Assembly: GCA_000316135.1 (NCBI GenBank)
Contig: JH993959.1
Location: 34,286 to 48,313, forward strand
DNA from: Trachipleistophora hominis
Taxonomy: Eukaryota; Microsporidia; Pleistophoridae
Reading direction: 5' to 3'
Length of the DNA stretch: 14,028 nucleotides
Part shown: positions 6,024-13,419 of the stretch, piece after piece
How the letters are laid out: every line of letters starts with the position of its first letter
Numbering within the stretch: position 1 is the stretch's first letter
The notes under the pieces: model-generated
Databases searched by the model: none
Told to the model about the DNA's origin: nothing
Seen by the model: only the letters and a program-made list of their open reading frames with translations
Made by a program: the position numbers and the translations under genes

Positions 6024-7475
6024 TTAAAGAACCTTCCTTACTACACCAATAGCTACCGTAATATCCTCATCCCGTATCGCAAAACAGTCTCCCTCCTTAA
6101 CGTACGCCTTCCTATCAATCCTAACCTTACCAAGTACCTTCTCACCCTTCCTAACATACTCAGCCTTATAAACCTTATCCCCCTTCTTAACCTGCAATCC
6201 AAGCACCTTCACCACCACACTATTCATCTTAAGATGTAACACTGCCCTATACCCCACGCTCAACACCCCCTTACACTCCAGAACGTTAAGCTGGCACGTA
6301 AACGTATCAGTGCACCTGTGCACACGGCAGGCAAGCACATTGCCAATCTCTAGCATGTCCGTATTGACACGTATCTTTACGATATCACCGGCATGTGCAT
6401 CCTCTATCTCTACGTCCTCGTCATCATGCACTGCACCTATGCATACCTTGTAATCACCGGGCAGTGCGAATAGTTCGTCGTTCTTTCGTATTGTGCCTGA
6501 TTCTACTTTTACTTGCAGAGTGTTTCTTGTCTTGTCTAGGATTGTTAGCATTGTGGAGTCTTGCGGTCTTTCTATTCTTATTTTGTTTAGAAGGCCTAGT
6601 AATGAATCACCCCTGTACCATTTTGGATCGTGTTCGTTTATTTCGTTGTAATTACTGCCTGTGATGTTGTACGCACCATTGTTAATGGTAGTGTTATTGT
6701 TAGTACCATTTGTAGTGTCCGTGTTAGAGTTATTGTTAGTACCATTGGTAAGGTTATTGGTAAGGTTAGTGCTAAGGCTGTCATTGGTAAGGTTGGTGGT
6801 AACTCCCCCCTCTACCTCATCCATTCTAACCCCTAAACCATCCAATCTTCCCTCCATTCCCTTAAACTCTCCATCATACAACACATTAACACCCTCATAA
6901 CCACTCACCGGCACATAAACAACCTCCTTAAATATTCTCCTCAAAAAAACGTCCAACTTCCCCACAATCTCCTTAAAACAACGTGCACTAAACCCTCTCT
7001 CATCCATCTTATTAATCACACAGATACAATGCCGTACACCACCAGCCTTCGCAAGTATGACATGCTCGCGTGTCTGGCCACTACGCTCAAATCCAGCCTC
7101 AAACTCACCCTTACGTGCCGATATAACAAGTACGGCCACATCAGCCTGGTTAGCACCACGTATCATATCAGTTAGGTAGAGCTTGTGGCCGGGAGTGTCC
7201 AGCAGGTTAACACGATTGTGTGGTAGCTCAAGGATTGTACTGCATGTTTCTAAGGTCTTGCCCTTCTCGCGTTCTGCTGGGCTCGTGTCTGTGAGCCAGC
7301 TTAGATACCATGACTCTCTGTTGAGTGATCTGCTCTCCTCCTTGTATTTTTCTAAAAGACGGGGATCTACTAAGTTGAGTGATAGGAGAATGCGGCCGCT
7401 TAGAGTGCTTTTGCCTGCGTCTACGTGGCCTATGAATACGACAGATATTGTAGGCTTGGTGTGTGACATGGGCAT
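6024..7475 (-). CDS. SUP35: Translation termination factor eRF3 (Sup35/GSPT-type GTPase)
   Basis: The GTPase partner of eRF1 that drives stop-codon-dependent release of the peptide in the cytosol. GTP-binding motifs are intact: G1 GHVDAGKS (16-23), switch I EREKGKT (68-74), G3 DTPGH (93-97), G4 NKMD (155-158), G5 near SGYEG (191-195). The segments SWYLSWLTDT (55-64) and GFERSGQTREH (128-138) separate eRF3 from EF-1A and Hbs1. Beta-barrel domains follow from about residue 300, with IRDEDITVAIG (467-477) near the end. The N-terminal prion-like/PABP-binding extension of other eRF3 proteins is absent. An Asn/Thr-rich insert (225-280) lies between the GTPase core and the conserved WYRGDSLL. The start is the first ATG; the second, two codons later (7467-7469) and directly after CCC, is an equally good choice. 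Confidence 0.93.
   Translation of the reverse strand: MPMSHTKPTISVVFIGHVDAGKSTLSGRILLSLNLVDPRLLEKYKEESRSLNRESWYLSWLTDTSPAEREKGKTLETCSTILELPHNRVNLLDTPGHKLYLTDMIRGANQADVAVLVISARKGEFEAGFERSGQTREHVILAKAGGVRHCICVINKMDERGFSARCFKEIVGKLDVFLRRIFKEVVYVPVSGYEGVNVLYDGEFKGMEGRLDGLGVRMDEVEGGVTTNLTNDSLSTNLTNNLTNGTNNNSNTDTTNGTNNNTTINNGAYNITGSNYNEINEHDPKWYRGDSLLGLLNKIRIERPQDSTMLTILDKTRNTLQVKVESGTIRKNDELFALPGDYKVCIGAVHDDEDVEIEDAHAGDIVKIRVNTDMLEIGNVLACRVHRCTDTFTCQLNVLECKGVLSVGYRAVLHLKMNSVVVKVLGLQVKKGDKVYKAEYVRKGEKVLGKVRIDRKAYVKEGDCFAIRDEDITVAIGVVRKVL
6636..6803 (-). repeat. Low-complexity insert in eRF3 encoding an Asn/Thr-rich stretch
   Basis: This encodes eRF3 residues 225-280: 20 Asn and 14 Thr in 56 positions, built from steps such as ACCAAT, AACCTT and GGTACTAACAATAAC. 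It replaces the short linker expected between the G domain and domain 2. On the coding strand it is an A/C/T-rich repeat resembling the spacer upstream of this gene. Confidence 0.85.
7470..7472 (-). promoter_or_regulatory. CCC between the two candidate eRF3 start codons
   Basis: The minus strand reads ATGCCCATG. If the CCC is the start-proximal signal, the second ATG (7467-7469) would be the initiator and the protein two residues shorter. The choice does not affect any domain. Confidence 0.3.
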
Positions 7476-7662
7476 TTAAAAATAAGAAATGTTTTAAATT
7501 GGTTGTATGGTTAGAGTGGAGTAGTTAATGTATGATTGGTATAGTTGGTGTGGGGTGGAGTAGTTGTAGGGATAGTATAGTTGATGTGGGGATAATGTTA
7601 GAGTTATAGTGGTTAATGTATGATTGGTATAGAGTAGTTGTATGGTGTGGTTGGTATGAGGA
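7474..7662. repeat. C-free tract upstream of eRF3 with internal repeats
   Basis: The plus strand has no C for 189 bases. A direct repeat beginning GTTAATGTATGATTGGTATA (21 bases, perfect) occurs at 7524-7544 and 7612-7632, and GAGTAGTTGTA recurs three times. On the eRF3 coding strand this is a G-free, C/A/T-rich promoter region. No ORF was seen here. Confidence 0.75.
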
Positions 7663-7763
7663 CAGTAGAGTAGTTGTATGGTATTACGTGAGAATAGGAA
7701 AGGATAGTTAGAGAGTAAAGAAGACGTAATAACATCCTCTTATTATTACATCCCTGTTAAATA

Positions 7764-7835
7764 CTCTACCTAATGCTCTACCTAATACTCTACCTAATAC
7801 TCTTCCTAATGCTCTACCTAATACTCTACTCAACC
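7764..7835. repeat. 12-bp tandem repeat, CTCTACCTAATR, five copies plus a decayed sixth
   Basis: Units start at 7764, 7776, 7788, 7800 and 7812, differing only in the last base (A or G) and one A-to-T change; the sixth (7824-7835) is degenerate. It lies downstream of the VTC gene and far upstream of eRF3. Confidence 0.9.
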
Positions 7836-7920
7836 TTTCACTTAATCCTCAATCTAATCCTAACACAATAATAAATTAAAATATGGTACCACTCCTAAGG
7901 TACAATCACGCATAAAAAGG

Positions 7921-7926
7921 TTTATT
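7921..7926 (-). terminator. AATAAA polyadenylation signal of the VTC gene
   Basis: AATAAA on the minus strand begins 17 bases after the TAG stop at 7943-7945, a typical placement for a compact 3' untranslated region. Confidence 0.5.
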
Positions 7927-7942
7927 GTAAGCATCTATGGCC

Positions 7943-10783
7943 CTAATGCAACGGCATCTTAAAAAGCAATGATAGTGCCATAGCAGCAATAAATACAAAA
8001 ACGAGCACACCCGGCCCTATCAAATCATCGTACGGCCCAGGATTCCTCGCCCTAATTTTATGCGCACGCCACATATACAAATACAGCGCATACACCGCAA
8101 AAATAGTACTAACTACGATAAACACTGCACCACTGATCAGTGCCTTATAATCACCAAGACCAACCATTGCAGAACCAAGGCCACCGATAAAGATGCTGAA
8201 GTGCAGCCATGAGAGGAATGTGCGCTCGTTTGCAAAGAATACCTTGGGCTCAACGCGCACGGGTATGGCTATGCGTTTGTTGTCGATTGGGACTAAAACG
8301 CTTTTGGTGCTCTCGTCATCTTCACGTTGTGCGCTGACCATGTGCTTTGGTGCTCGTTGGTACTTATCGGTAGAACGTTGGGTGTAGACGGGCTGTTCAC
8401 GCTCTGTGCTCGTATTACGCCCTGCACTGCCGTGCCCTGAGTAGACGGGCTGGTCACGCTCTGTGCTCGTATTACGTCCTGCACTGCCGTGCCTTGAAGG
8501 TACCTTCAATCCTACACTCCTATGCAACGATTCACCCGAAGTATTTCTGTGCGAATCACCAAGCATTGATTCACTCCCTCCCGCTACGCATGATCCTTCA
8601 GTTCTCGTCAGGCCCATCTGCTCATGCACACACTCCCCGTACGTTATCCGTTCCGGTACTTGCATGTCTTCATTTATCGTTCTATTAGAACGCACCGGTG
8701 CGTAGGAAACGCTTGGTACGCAGTGCATGCAATTTGAGGATGATACGCCCGCAGTTTGCCTGTTCTCTTGGGAGTACTCGTCACTTCTTACCACGCTTAT
8801 TCTGCTGATGCTCTGTCCATCAGTAATTTCATCGTTAATGTGTCGTAACGATGCTTGGCTTGGTTTGACAGTAATTTCATTGTTAATGAGCCGTTCGTTA
8901 ATGTTGTTAATATCAGCACTTCTTGTACGTGTGTTACTATGACCAGTACGTCCTACACCCGTATGGTTAATATTATTAGCATTGTACCTTAGACTAGCAC
9001 GGTCAACCTCATTAGTACGTCTTACACCTATGCGATCATTGTCTGGTCCTACACCCATGTGGTCATTGTCTAGTCCTACACCCATGTGGTCATTGTCTAG
9101 TCCTACACCCATGCGATCATTGTCTGGTCCTACACCCATGTGGTCATTGTCAAGTCTCATATTCCTATCATGACCAGGTCGTACATCCCTATCATTGTCA
9201 AGTCTTATACTCCTATCATTACCAGATCGTACACTTAACTCAGCCTTCCTCTCTCTATCACCGTCTTGCTGATCAATTAGCGGTATCTCTACAAGTTCAC
9301 CATCCCTAAATTCATAACGCTTACGCGGAGGACTCTTAAAGCTTTCCTTTTGTATGCCTATGCTCATCTGAGGTAACCAATACGGTATCATCTCCGTATT
9401 GTACAGCACGGCTGTGCCATGCATAAATTTACTAAACTTATGCACGTGTTCGATGAGGTGCTCGTACTCGTTGATCCATATTTTCTGATCGTCTTGCGTT
9501 TTGACCTCAAGAATGCCGTAAGGAAACCGGCAGATCTCGTCTGGTCGAAGATTGTCAAACGGCCAGTTTATGCCTTCACGTCGCCAATTAAAGGGCGCAC
9601 TGCTGTCCCCAACGTTTTCCTTGATCATGACCAGGTCAGTATCAAGTGACAGTCTAATGTTGTTGCTCTCTGGCATTTGAAATGCCATGCGCCTGTAGAA
9701 TGTGCGCACGCTTGGTCTAAGCTTCTTGTAAACGATGGAGTGCTGAATCTCGTTGTACAGGTTGAGCGTGCTCAGCTTGTTCTCGTTCAACGGCTCTACG
9801 TGTTTCCACACGTTCTGTCCGTTTACGTACGCGTTTACGTGTTCTACCGGTATTTTAAAACGCAGTTTTTTGCTCTGATAGCCTGTCCACCCGTCCTCAT
9901 GCCGCTTCCTTTCAACGAATACAACCTTTGGCTCGTCCAGCTTATACCAACGTATTCTGATGGCCTCGCTGCCCTGCAATTTGTGCAGACGCGTATTGTA
10001 CGCCTCAAAGGACGCATTGTCGTAGTAAATGCTCGTAATTGCTGAATCGTGCTCCTTTGTCCATGAGTCGTAGTTCTCGTCGTTCGGGTTGAAAATGTAA
10101 ACGGGCAGGTGTCGTAGTATGCACGCCTTCAGGTCGTCTATGTTGTCGGGGTGCACCCAGTACTTAGCGGTGCGTCTTACGAACGCGCTGTTGCTCGGCT
10201 TGCTCTTCTTCCCTTCGCTCTTGCTCACGAGGCCAATTACACTCGCACTGCGCTTGCGGTAGCGCAGGATGAGCCGGCTTACCGCGTACATCACGCGATC
10301 AACATCTGCCACGCTGCGTCTGTACCCTGCCAGCCGGCCCCTGTACGTCCGGTACACGTTGCGCTGCTTGAGCGCAATCTTAAAGCCTACGATGTTTACT
10401 TTGATGAACTTGGTGAGAATTGCCACGTTCTCTCTGAGAAGATCCAATTTCTTGTTGAACAGCCTAAGCTCGCGTTTTAACTGTTTTTTGTATCCCCGGG
10501 AGGGATTGGCAAGGATATCCTTCAGATTGGTGTAGCTCAGCCCATCATCCTCCGCATCAGTACCACCATCCAGCGCATTTATGCGCATTAATAGCTCCTT
10601 TTCCAGTGCCTTGGCCCACACCGCCAGCTCTTCCTTGCGCTCGCTCACAAATTTGAACACCCTCTCCATCTCTGAGTGTGCCGTTTCGTCTATGTCACTG
10701 CTGCCCACCAGCATCTCATAGTTGAGATAGTGTTGCTCGTACGGAACGTAAACGTTCCTTTTGTAGTATTTGTGGAAGTTCAT
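7943..10783 (-). CDS. VTC4: VTC-type polyphosphate polymerase (SPX + VTC catalytic + DUF202)
   Basis: Makes inorganic polyphosphate from ATP and moves it into the vacuole or acidocalcisome as part of the membrane VTC complex. Domains in order: SPX (about 1-180; MNFHKYYKRN..., then the basic helix near 134-142); the triphosphate-tunnel catalytic domain (about 199-480); a low-complexity linker (about 505-835); and a C-terminal three-helix DUF202/VTC1-like domain (KVFFANERTFLSWL at 847-860; helices about 857-877, 881-905, 922-942). The tunnel's charged residues are kept: Lys207, Arg276 and Arg278 (RIRWY), Lys293 (VERK), Arg360, Arg377 (RLSLDT), Glu426 (LEVK), and the KFSKF lysines at 449/452. 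This favours the catalytic VTC4 type over the inactive VTC2/3 paralogues. At 946 aa it is longer than yeast Vtc4 (721) because of the linker. The first ATG opens the SPX domain directly, so the start is secure. Confidence 0.92.
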   Translation of the reverse strand: MNFHKYYKRNVYVPYEQHYLNYEMLVGSSDIDETAHSEMERVFKFVSERKEELAVWAKALEKELLMRINALDGGTDAEDDGLSYTNLKDILANPSRGYKKQLKRELRLFNKKLDLLRENVAILTKFIKVNIVGFKIALKQRNVYRTYRGRLAGYRRSVADVDRVMYAVSRLILRYRKRSASVIGLVSKSEGKKSKPSNSAFVRRTAKYWVHPDNIDDLKACILRHLPVYIFNPNDENYDSWTKEHDSAITSIYYDNASFEAYNTRLHKLQGSEAIRIRWYKLDEPKVVFVERKRHEDGWTGYQSKKLRFKIPVEHVNAYVNGQNVWKHVEPLNENKLSTLNLYNEIQHSIVYKKLRPSVRTFYRRMAFQMPESNNIRLSLDTDLVMIKENVGDSSAPFNWRREGINWPFDNLRPDEICRFPYGILEVKTQDDQKIWINEYEHLIEHVHKFSKFMHGTAVLYNTEMIPYWLPQMSIGIQKESFKSPPRKRYEFRDGELVEIPLIDQQDGDRERKAELSVRSGNDRSIRLDNDRDVRPGHDRNMRLDNDHMGVGPDNDRMGVGLDNDHMGVGLDNDHMGVGPDNDRIGVRRTNEVDRASLRYNANNINHTGVGRTGHSNTRTRSADINNINERLINNEITVKPSQASLRHINDEITDGQSISRISVVRSDEYSQENRQTAGVSSSNCMHCVPSVSYAPVRSNRTINEDMQVPERITYGECVHEQMGLTRTEGSCVAGGSESMLGDSHRNTSGESLHRSVGLKVPSRHGSAGRNTSTERDQPVYSGHGSAGRNTSTEREQPVYTQRSTDKYQRAPKHMVSAQREDDESTKSVLVPIDNKRIAIPVRVEPKVFFANERTFLSWLHFSIFIGGLGSAMVGLGDYKALISGAVFIVVSTIFAVYALYLYMWRAHKIRARNPGPYDDLIGPGVLVFVFIAAMALSLLFKMPLH
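8384..8491 (-). repeat. 57-bp in-frame duplication in the VTC linker
   Basis: Two copies of a 19-residue unit, HGSAGRNTSTERDQPVYSG and HGSAGRNTSTEREQPVY, lie at residues 765-783 and 784-800. They are nearly identical at the DNA level and so probably recent. Confidence 0.9.
9017..9223 (-). repeat. In-frame tandem repeats in the VTC linker (27-bp units preceded by 24-bp units)
   Basis: Five 9-residue units of the form DND[H/R]MGVG[P/L] occupy residues 545-589 (9017-9151). They are preceded by three 8-residue units of the form xxDRxxRx (521-544). The mix of charged and glycine residues suggests a disordered segment on the cytosolic side. Confidence 0.9.
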
Positions 10784-10802
10784 GGATTAAAGGACGGCGG
10801 TT

Positions 10803-10812
10803 CCTTTTATAT
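10803..10812 (-). promoter_or_regulatory. TATA-like element of the VTC gene
   Basis: The minus strand reads ATATAAAAGG about 20-29 bases before the ATG. Short microsporidian 5' leaders would make this a plausible core promoter. No exact CCC triplet is present, although CCGCCGTCC lies between the element and the start. Confidence 0.35.
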
Positions 10813-10929
10813 TTTGATGTGAGACGGTTTTGTTTTGCAGTTTTTTGTCTTTTCTGTTTGAGTGCTGATGCAAATGTTTTGCAGTATTTTAGGGTTTTTA
10901 AAGGATTGGTCTGTGAGTTAAGGAGAGTG

Positions 10930-11019
10930 TAACGTAGAAGATCTTTTTGACTATATGATTAGTAATGGTGGTAATAACGTAGAAGGTCCTTTTGACTATA
11001 TGATTAGTAATGGTGGTAA
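10930..11019. repeat. 45-bp tandem duplication upstream of the VTC gene
   Basis: Copies at 10930-10974 and 10975-11019 (TAACGTAGAAG..., ending GTAATGGTGGTAA) differ at only two positions, so the duplication is recent. The period is a multiple of three and one plus-strand frame reads through both copies as N-V-E-[D/G]-[L/P]-F-D-Y-M-I-S-N-G-G-N, but that frame has no upstream ATG. The second copy overlaps the end of the doubtful minus-strand ORF. Confidence 0.9.
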
Positions 11020-11223
11020 TAACTGTCTTATTGACTGGAAAGTCAATAATACTGGAGATATCGTAGATGTAACGGCCTTATAGTACCACCACTTCATATA
11101 AAAACGCTTACTCAAGCTAATCCTTTGCCACACATCATCATTACAAGGAATAGCACAAAATAATGCCATGCTTATCAAACAGATACTTATGCTGTCATAA
11201 GAATCTGAGATGTGTATGTTCAT
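10996..11223 (-). CDS. Doubtful small ORF, 75 codons, unknown
   Basis: The ATG at 11221-11223 is preceded by CCCAGC, so a CCC triplet sits 3 bases upstream as in the small membrane-protein gene. An in-frame ATG six codons further upstream (11239-11241) is also possible. The product has a moderately hydrophobic N-terminal third and a WWYYK motif, and resembles no family I know. Against it: the 3' end runs into a recent 45-bp duplication, no AATAAA follows, and the composition is that of the flank. Confidence 0.2.
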   Translation of the reverse strand: MNIHISDSYDSISICLISMALFCAIPCNDDVWQRISLSKRFYMKWWYYKAVTSTISPVLLTFQSIRQLLPPLLII

Positions 11224-11280
11224 GCTGGGCAGAGCGTTCATTGTTGTACAGGTTAAGGACTCTATACCACATACAGTACG

Positions 11281-11334
11281 ACCAACTGTTTACGATTTAG
11301 GATGTACGTGTTGCCGTAGGATAAAACGGTTGGT
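11281..11334. repeat. Imperfect hairpin, 11-bp arms
   Basis: ACCAACTGTTT and AAACGGTTGGT pair with one T-G wobble around a 32-base loop. The ends are GC-richer than the surroundings. It could be a small structured RNA or the remains of an inverted-repeat element. Confidence 0.35.
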
Positions 11335-11724
11335 ACTTCATTCATATGAATAGCTTGTCATGAGAGTTGTACAGTTTATTTTATTTATGCGTAGAATCTT
11401 TCTATTTATACTTTTAATCCTCTTATTCATGCATATTTCTTATTCGCATAAACATTTATTTTTTTAACTAAAAGTTAGTTGAAGTATCTCCTTCATACGC
11501 ACTCCTTTGGTCCGCCTAGATACATTTGTTTTGTTGAATTTTTTATTATTCACTATGAAAATTTATTTGAGCATTTTCTTCCCTTACGTAACACTTACGT
11601 CACGATCATTTCGTTCAAACAGTCTTAGTATGTGGTGTATTGATTGGTTAAACTACAATACATTATACTTATGGAATGGTATGTGTTGTTTCAACGTTTG
11701 GGATGTTTTTATCTAATTGCATTT

Positions 11725-11808
11725 TGCAAAAGGAATTTCTTACTATTAAACCAAATTTATTTATCACACTTCCACGCTACTACAGCACATCACATGCAAA
11801 AGGAATTT
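11725..11808. repeat. 14-bp direct repeat TGCAAAAGGAATTT
   Basis: Perfect copies lie at 11725-11738 and 11795-11808, 70 bases apart. The intervening sequence shows no further repetition, and no function is evident. Confidence 0.5.
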
Positions 11809-11856
11809 ACGCACCGAGATGGGTAACTAGTGCTTAGAAACTCTTTTTCCATGAAC

Positions 11857-11891
11857 CAACGATCGTTGAGACTATGGTTGGCGCTCAGCGC
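11857..11891. repeat. Two adjacent palindromes
   Basis: CAACGATCGTTG (11857-11868) is a perfect 12-bp palindrome. GCGCTCAGCGC (11881-11891) is a 5-bp stem around one base. Both are GC-rich for this flank. I looked for a tRNA fold here and found none. Confidence 0.4.
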
Positions 11892-13271
11892 ACCAGAAGA
11901 AGTCTTTTAGGTGTGTGAGAAAAGAATTAAACGATCTTACGAACAAAAAATTCCTTTTTAATCAAATTTGAATGATAAAGAGGAGTAGCACAACTAAACT
12001 GCACATTTGTTGGTTTAGACTTTTAATTCGTAGAAATAGACCGTATTGGTATGTTTATATACTGGCCTAATACTAAAATCTGTCATCTGAATAGATTTTT
12101 ATGTTTCAAAGTTTGTTTAATTAAACACTAACATCTTCCTCAATTGGTCTAATATTATACAGTTAAAATGAAAAACGTGTTCTGCTGCCACACTTAATTA
12201 AAGATACTTAACATGAAAAATAGCGTTATTACTTACTCCTTACCGTGTAATAATGAAGTAGGTTCTGAGATGTAAGTAAATATTCAAACCATGATTATCA
12301 CTGCATGATATGAAAATAACTTTCGTTTTACAGAGTGAATTAGAACGATAAAATAGATTTTAACTGTATAACGTACGATTATAGACTATCTTACTGACAA
12401 AGCAATGCCTTTGTGCTCATTTTTACATGATACCACTTTTTAATCAAAAGGGTTTAATAAGGTTATCTATCATTCTACAGTTATGGTGTATTCTGTAATT
12501 TTGGTAATATCCTATTAAACAATTGTGTCGTAATTATTTTTATTTAAATCAACCGCGTTTTGTGTTAGATAAAACGTTTTATCTTTTAAATAGTAGCTTG
12601 TGATGTTGTGATCAATTAATTTCGTTCATTCGTTGCTGCTATCGTCTGCAGAGTGGTTGTTGTTATTCATCAGATTATTAATTTGTAAATACCATCTCTT
12701 TAAACATACATAGAATTGCTTTATATAGTTGAACACTCAACTGTAATCTGGATTTGGTTGAACTAAAAGGATGCTTGATCTATATTTGTTGAAAAGGTGG
12801 TGTTAAAATAAATTACTGTCAACATGAAGGCTATTTAGATGGTTTTCAATAATTGGTAGAGCATCTGGATGATGGTATGGAGTGGCTGGCGCAATGATAT
12901 TGTCTACAATATAAAATTATAAGTATCGTAGAATATTCTTTACTGATCACCTCCTTATCTGTATTAACCATACTAAGAAATACTTGCTTGTTTATCCTAC
13001 AAGAAGCCAATAATAATTAATTGGTAGCGTGTAACATTGTATCGTAAATATAGAAATGTGTGATACGGTAAGATGTAATTACAAATGAGTTTATTTGTTA
13101 TTGGTGGCAACGGTTAATTAAAGAATGATGAATGCAATTTAGTTAAAAAACTTTTTTTGTCTTTCTTTTGAATTGTTCTTTACCGCTCTTTTGATCAGAT
13201 TCATTGTTATTCACACTTAAAGGTTTTAAAATTGATTTTTGACCAATAATAGCATTTTGCTAAATATAAAA

Positions 13272-13349
13272 TGTTAGGCCGATACATGTTGCAATATAGG
13301 GTTCAATTGTTTAAGTGATTAAATAAAGGTGGTTAGCTCCGTGCCAACA
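13272..13349 (+). mobile_element. 78-bp TG...CA element, intact copy in the right flank
   Basis: It begins TGTTAGGCC and ends GTGCCAACA, exactly 78 bases, and aligns without gaps to the reverse complement of 2739-2816 at 63 of 78 positions. The flanks are TAAAA on the left (13267-13271) and TAAAC on the right (13350-13354), a 4-of-5 match to a target duplication. The best-kept blocks are the first 20 bases, GTGATTAAATA in the middle, and GCTCCG near the end. Confidence 0.7.
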
Positions 13350-13396
13350 TAAACAGTAAAAAAATCACAGAAAATGGTGATCGTGCAGCAAATTAT

Positions 13397-13419
13397 GTTT
13401 TTTATTTTTATTAAAAAAC
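13397..13419. repeat. Hairpin, 8-bp stem of AT pairs
   Basis: GTTTTTTA and TAAAAAAC enclose a 7-base T/A loop, 48 bases to the right of the 78-bp element. It may be no more than AT-rich chance. Confidence 0.3.

Larger units (their letters stand above)
7663..7942. other. Rest of the eRF3-VTC spacer, composition switch near 7735
   Basis: The plus strand changes from C-poor (to about 7735) to G-poor and C-rich toward the VTC stop codon. It holds a 12-bp tandem repeat and the VTC polyadenylation signal, and no coding sequence. Confidence 0.6.

Noticed and set aside
6395..6900. Plus-strand frames opposite eRF3 (about 70-90 codons)
   Set aside because: They are antisense shadows; their Val/Leu-rich product is the complement of the Asn/Thr repeat.
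11507..11826. Two overlapping plus-strand open frames rich in Phe, Leu and Trp
   Set aside because: Both begin at TTG, and the hydrophobic residues are what T-rich DNA encodes by chance.
11857..11930. tRNA-like fold around GCGCTCAGCGC
   Set aside because: No T-arm consensus or seven-base acceptor pairing follows.
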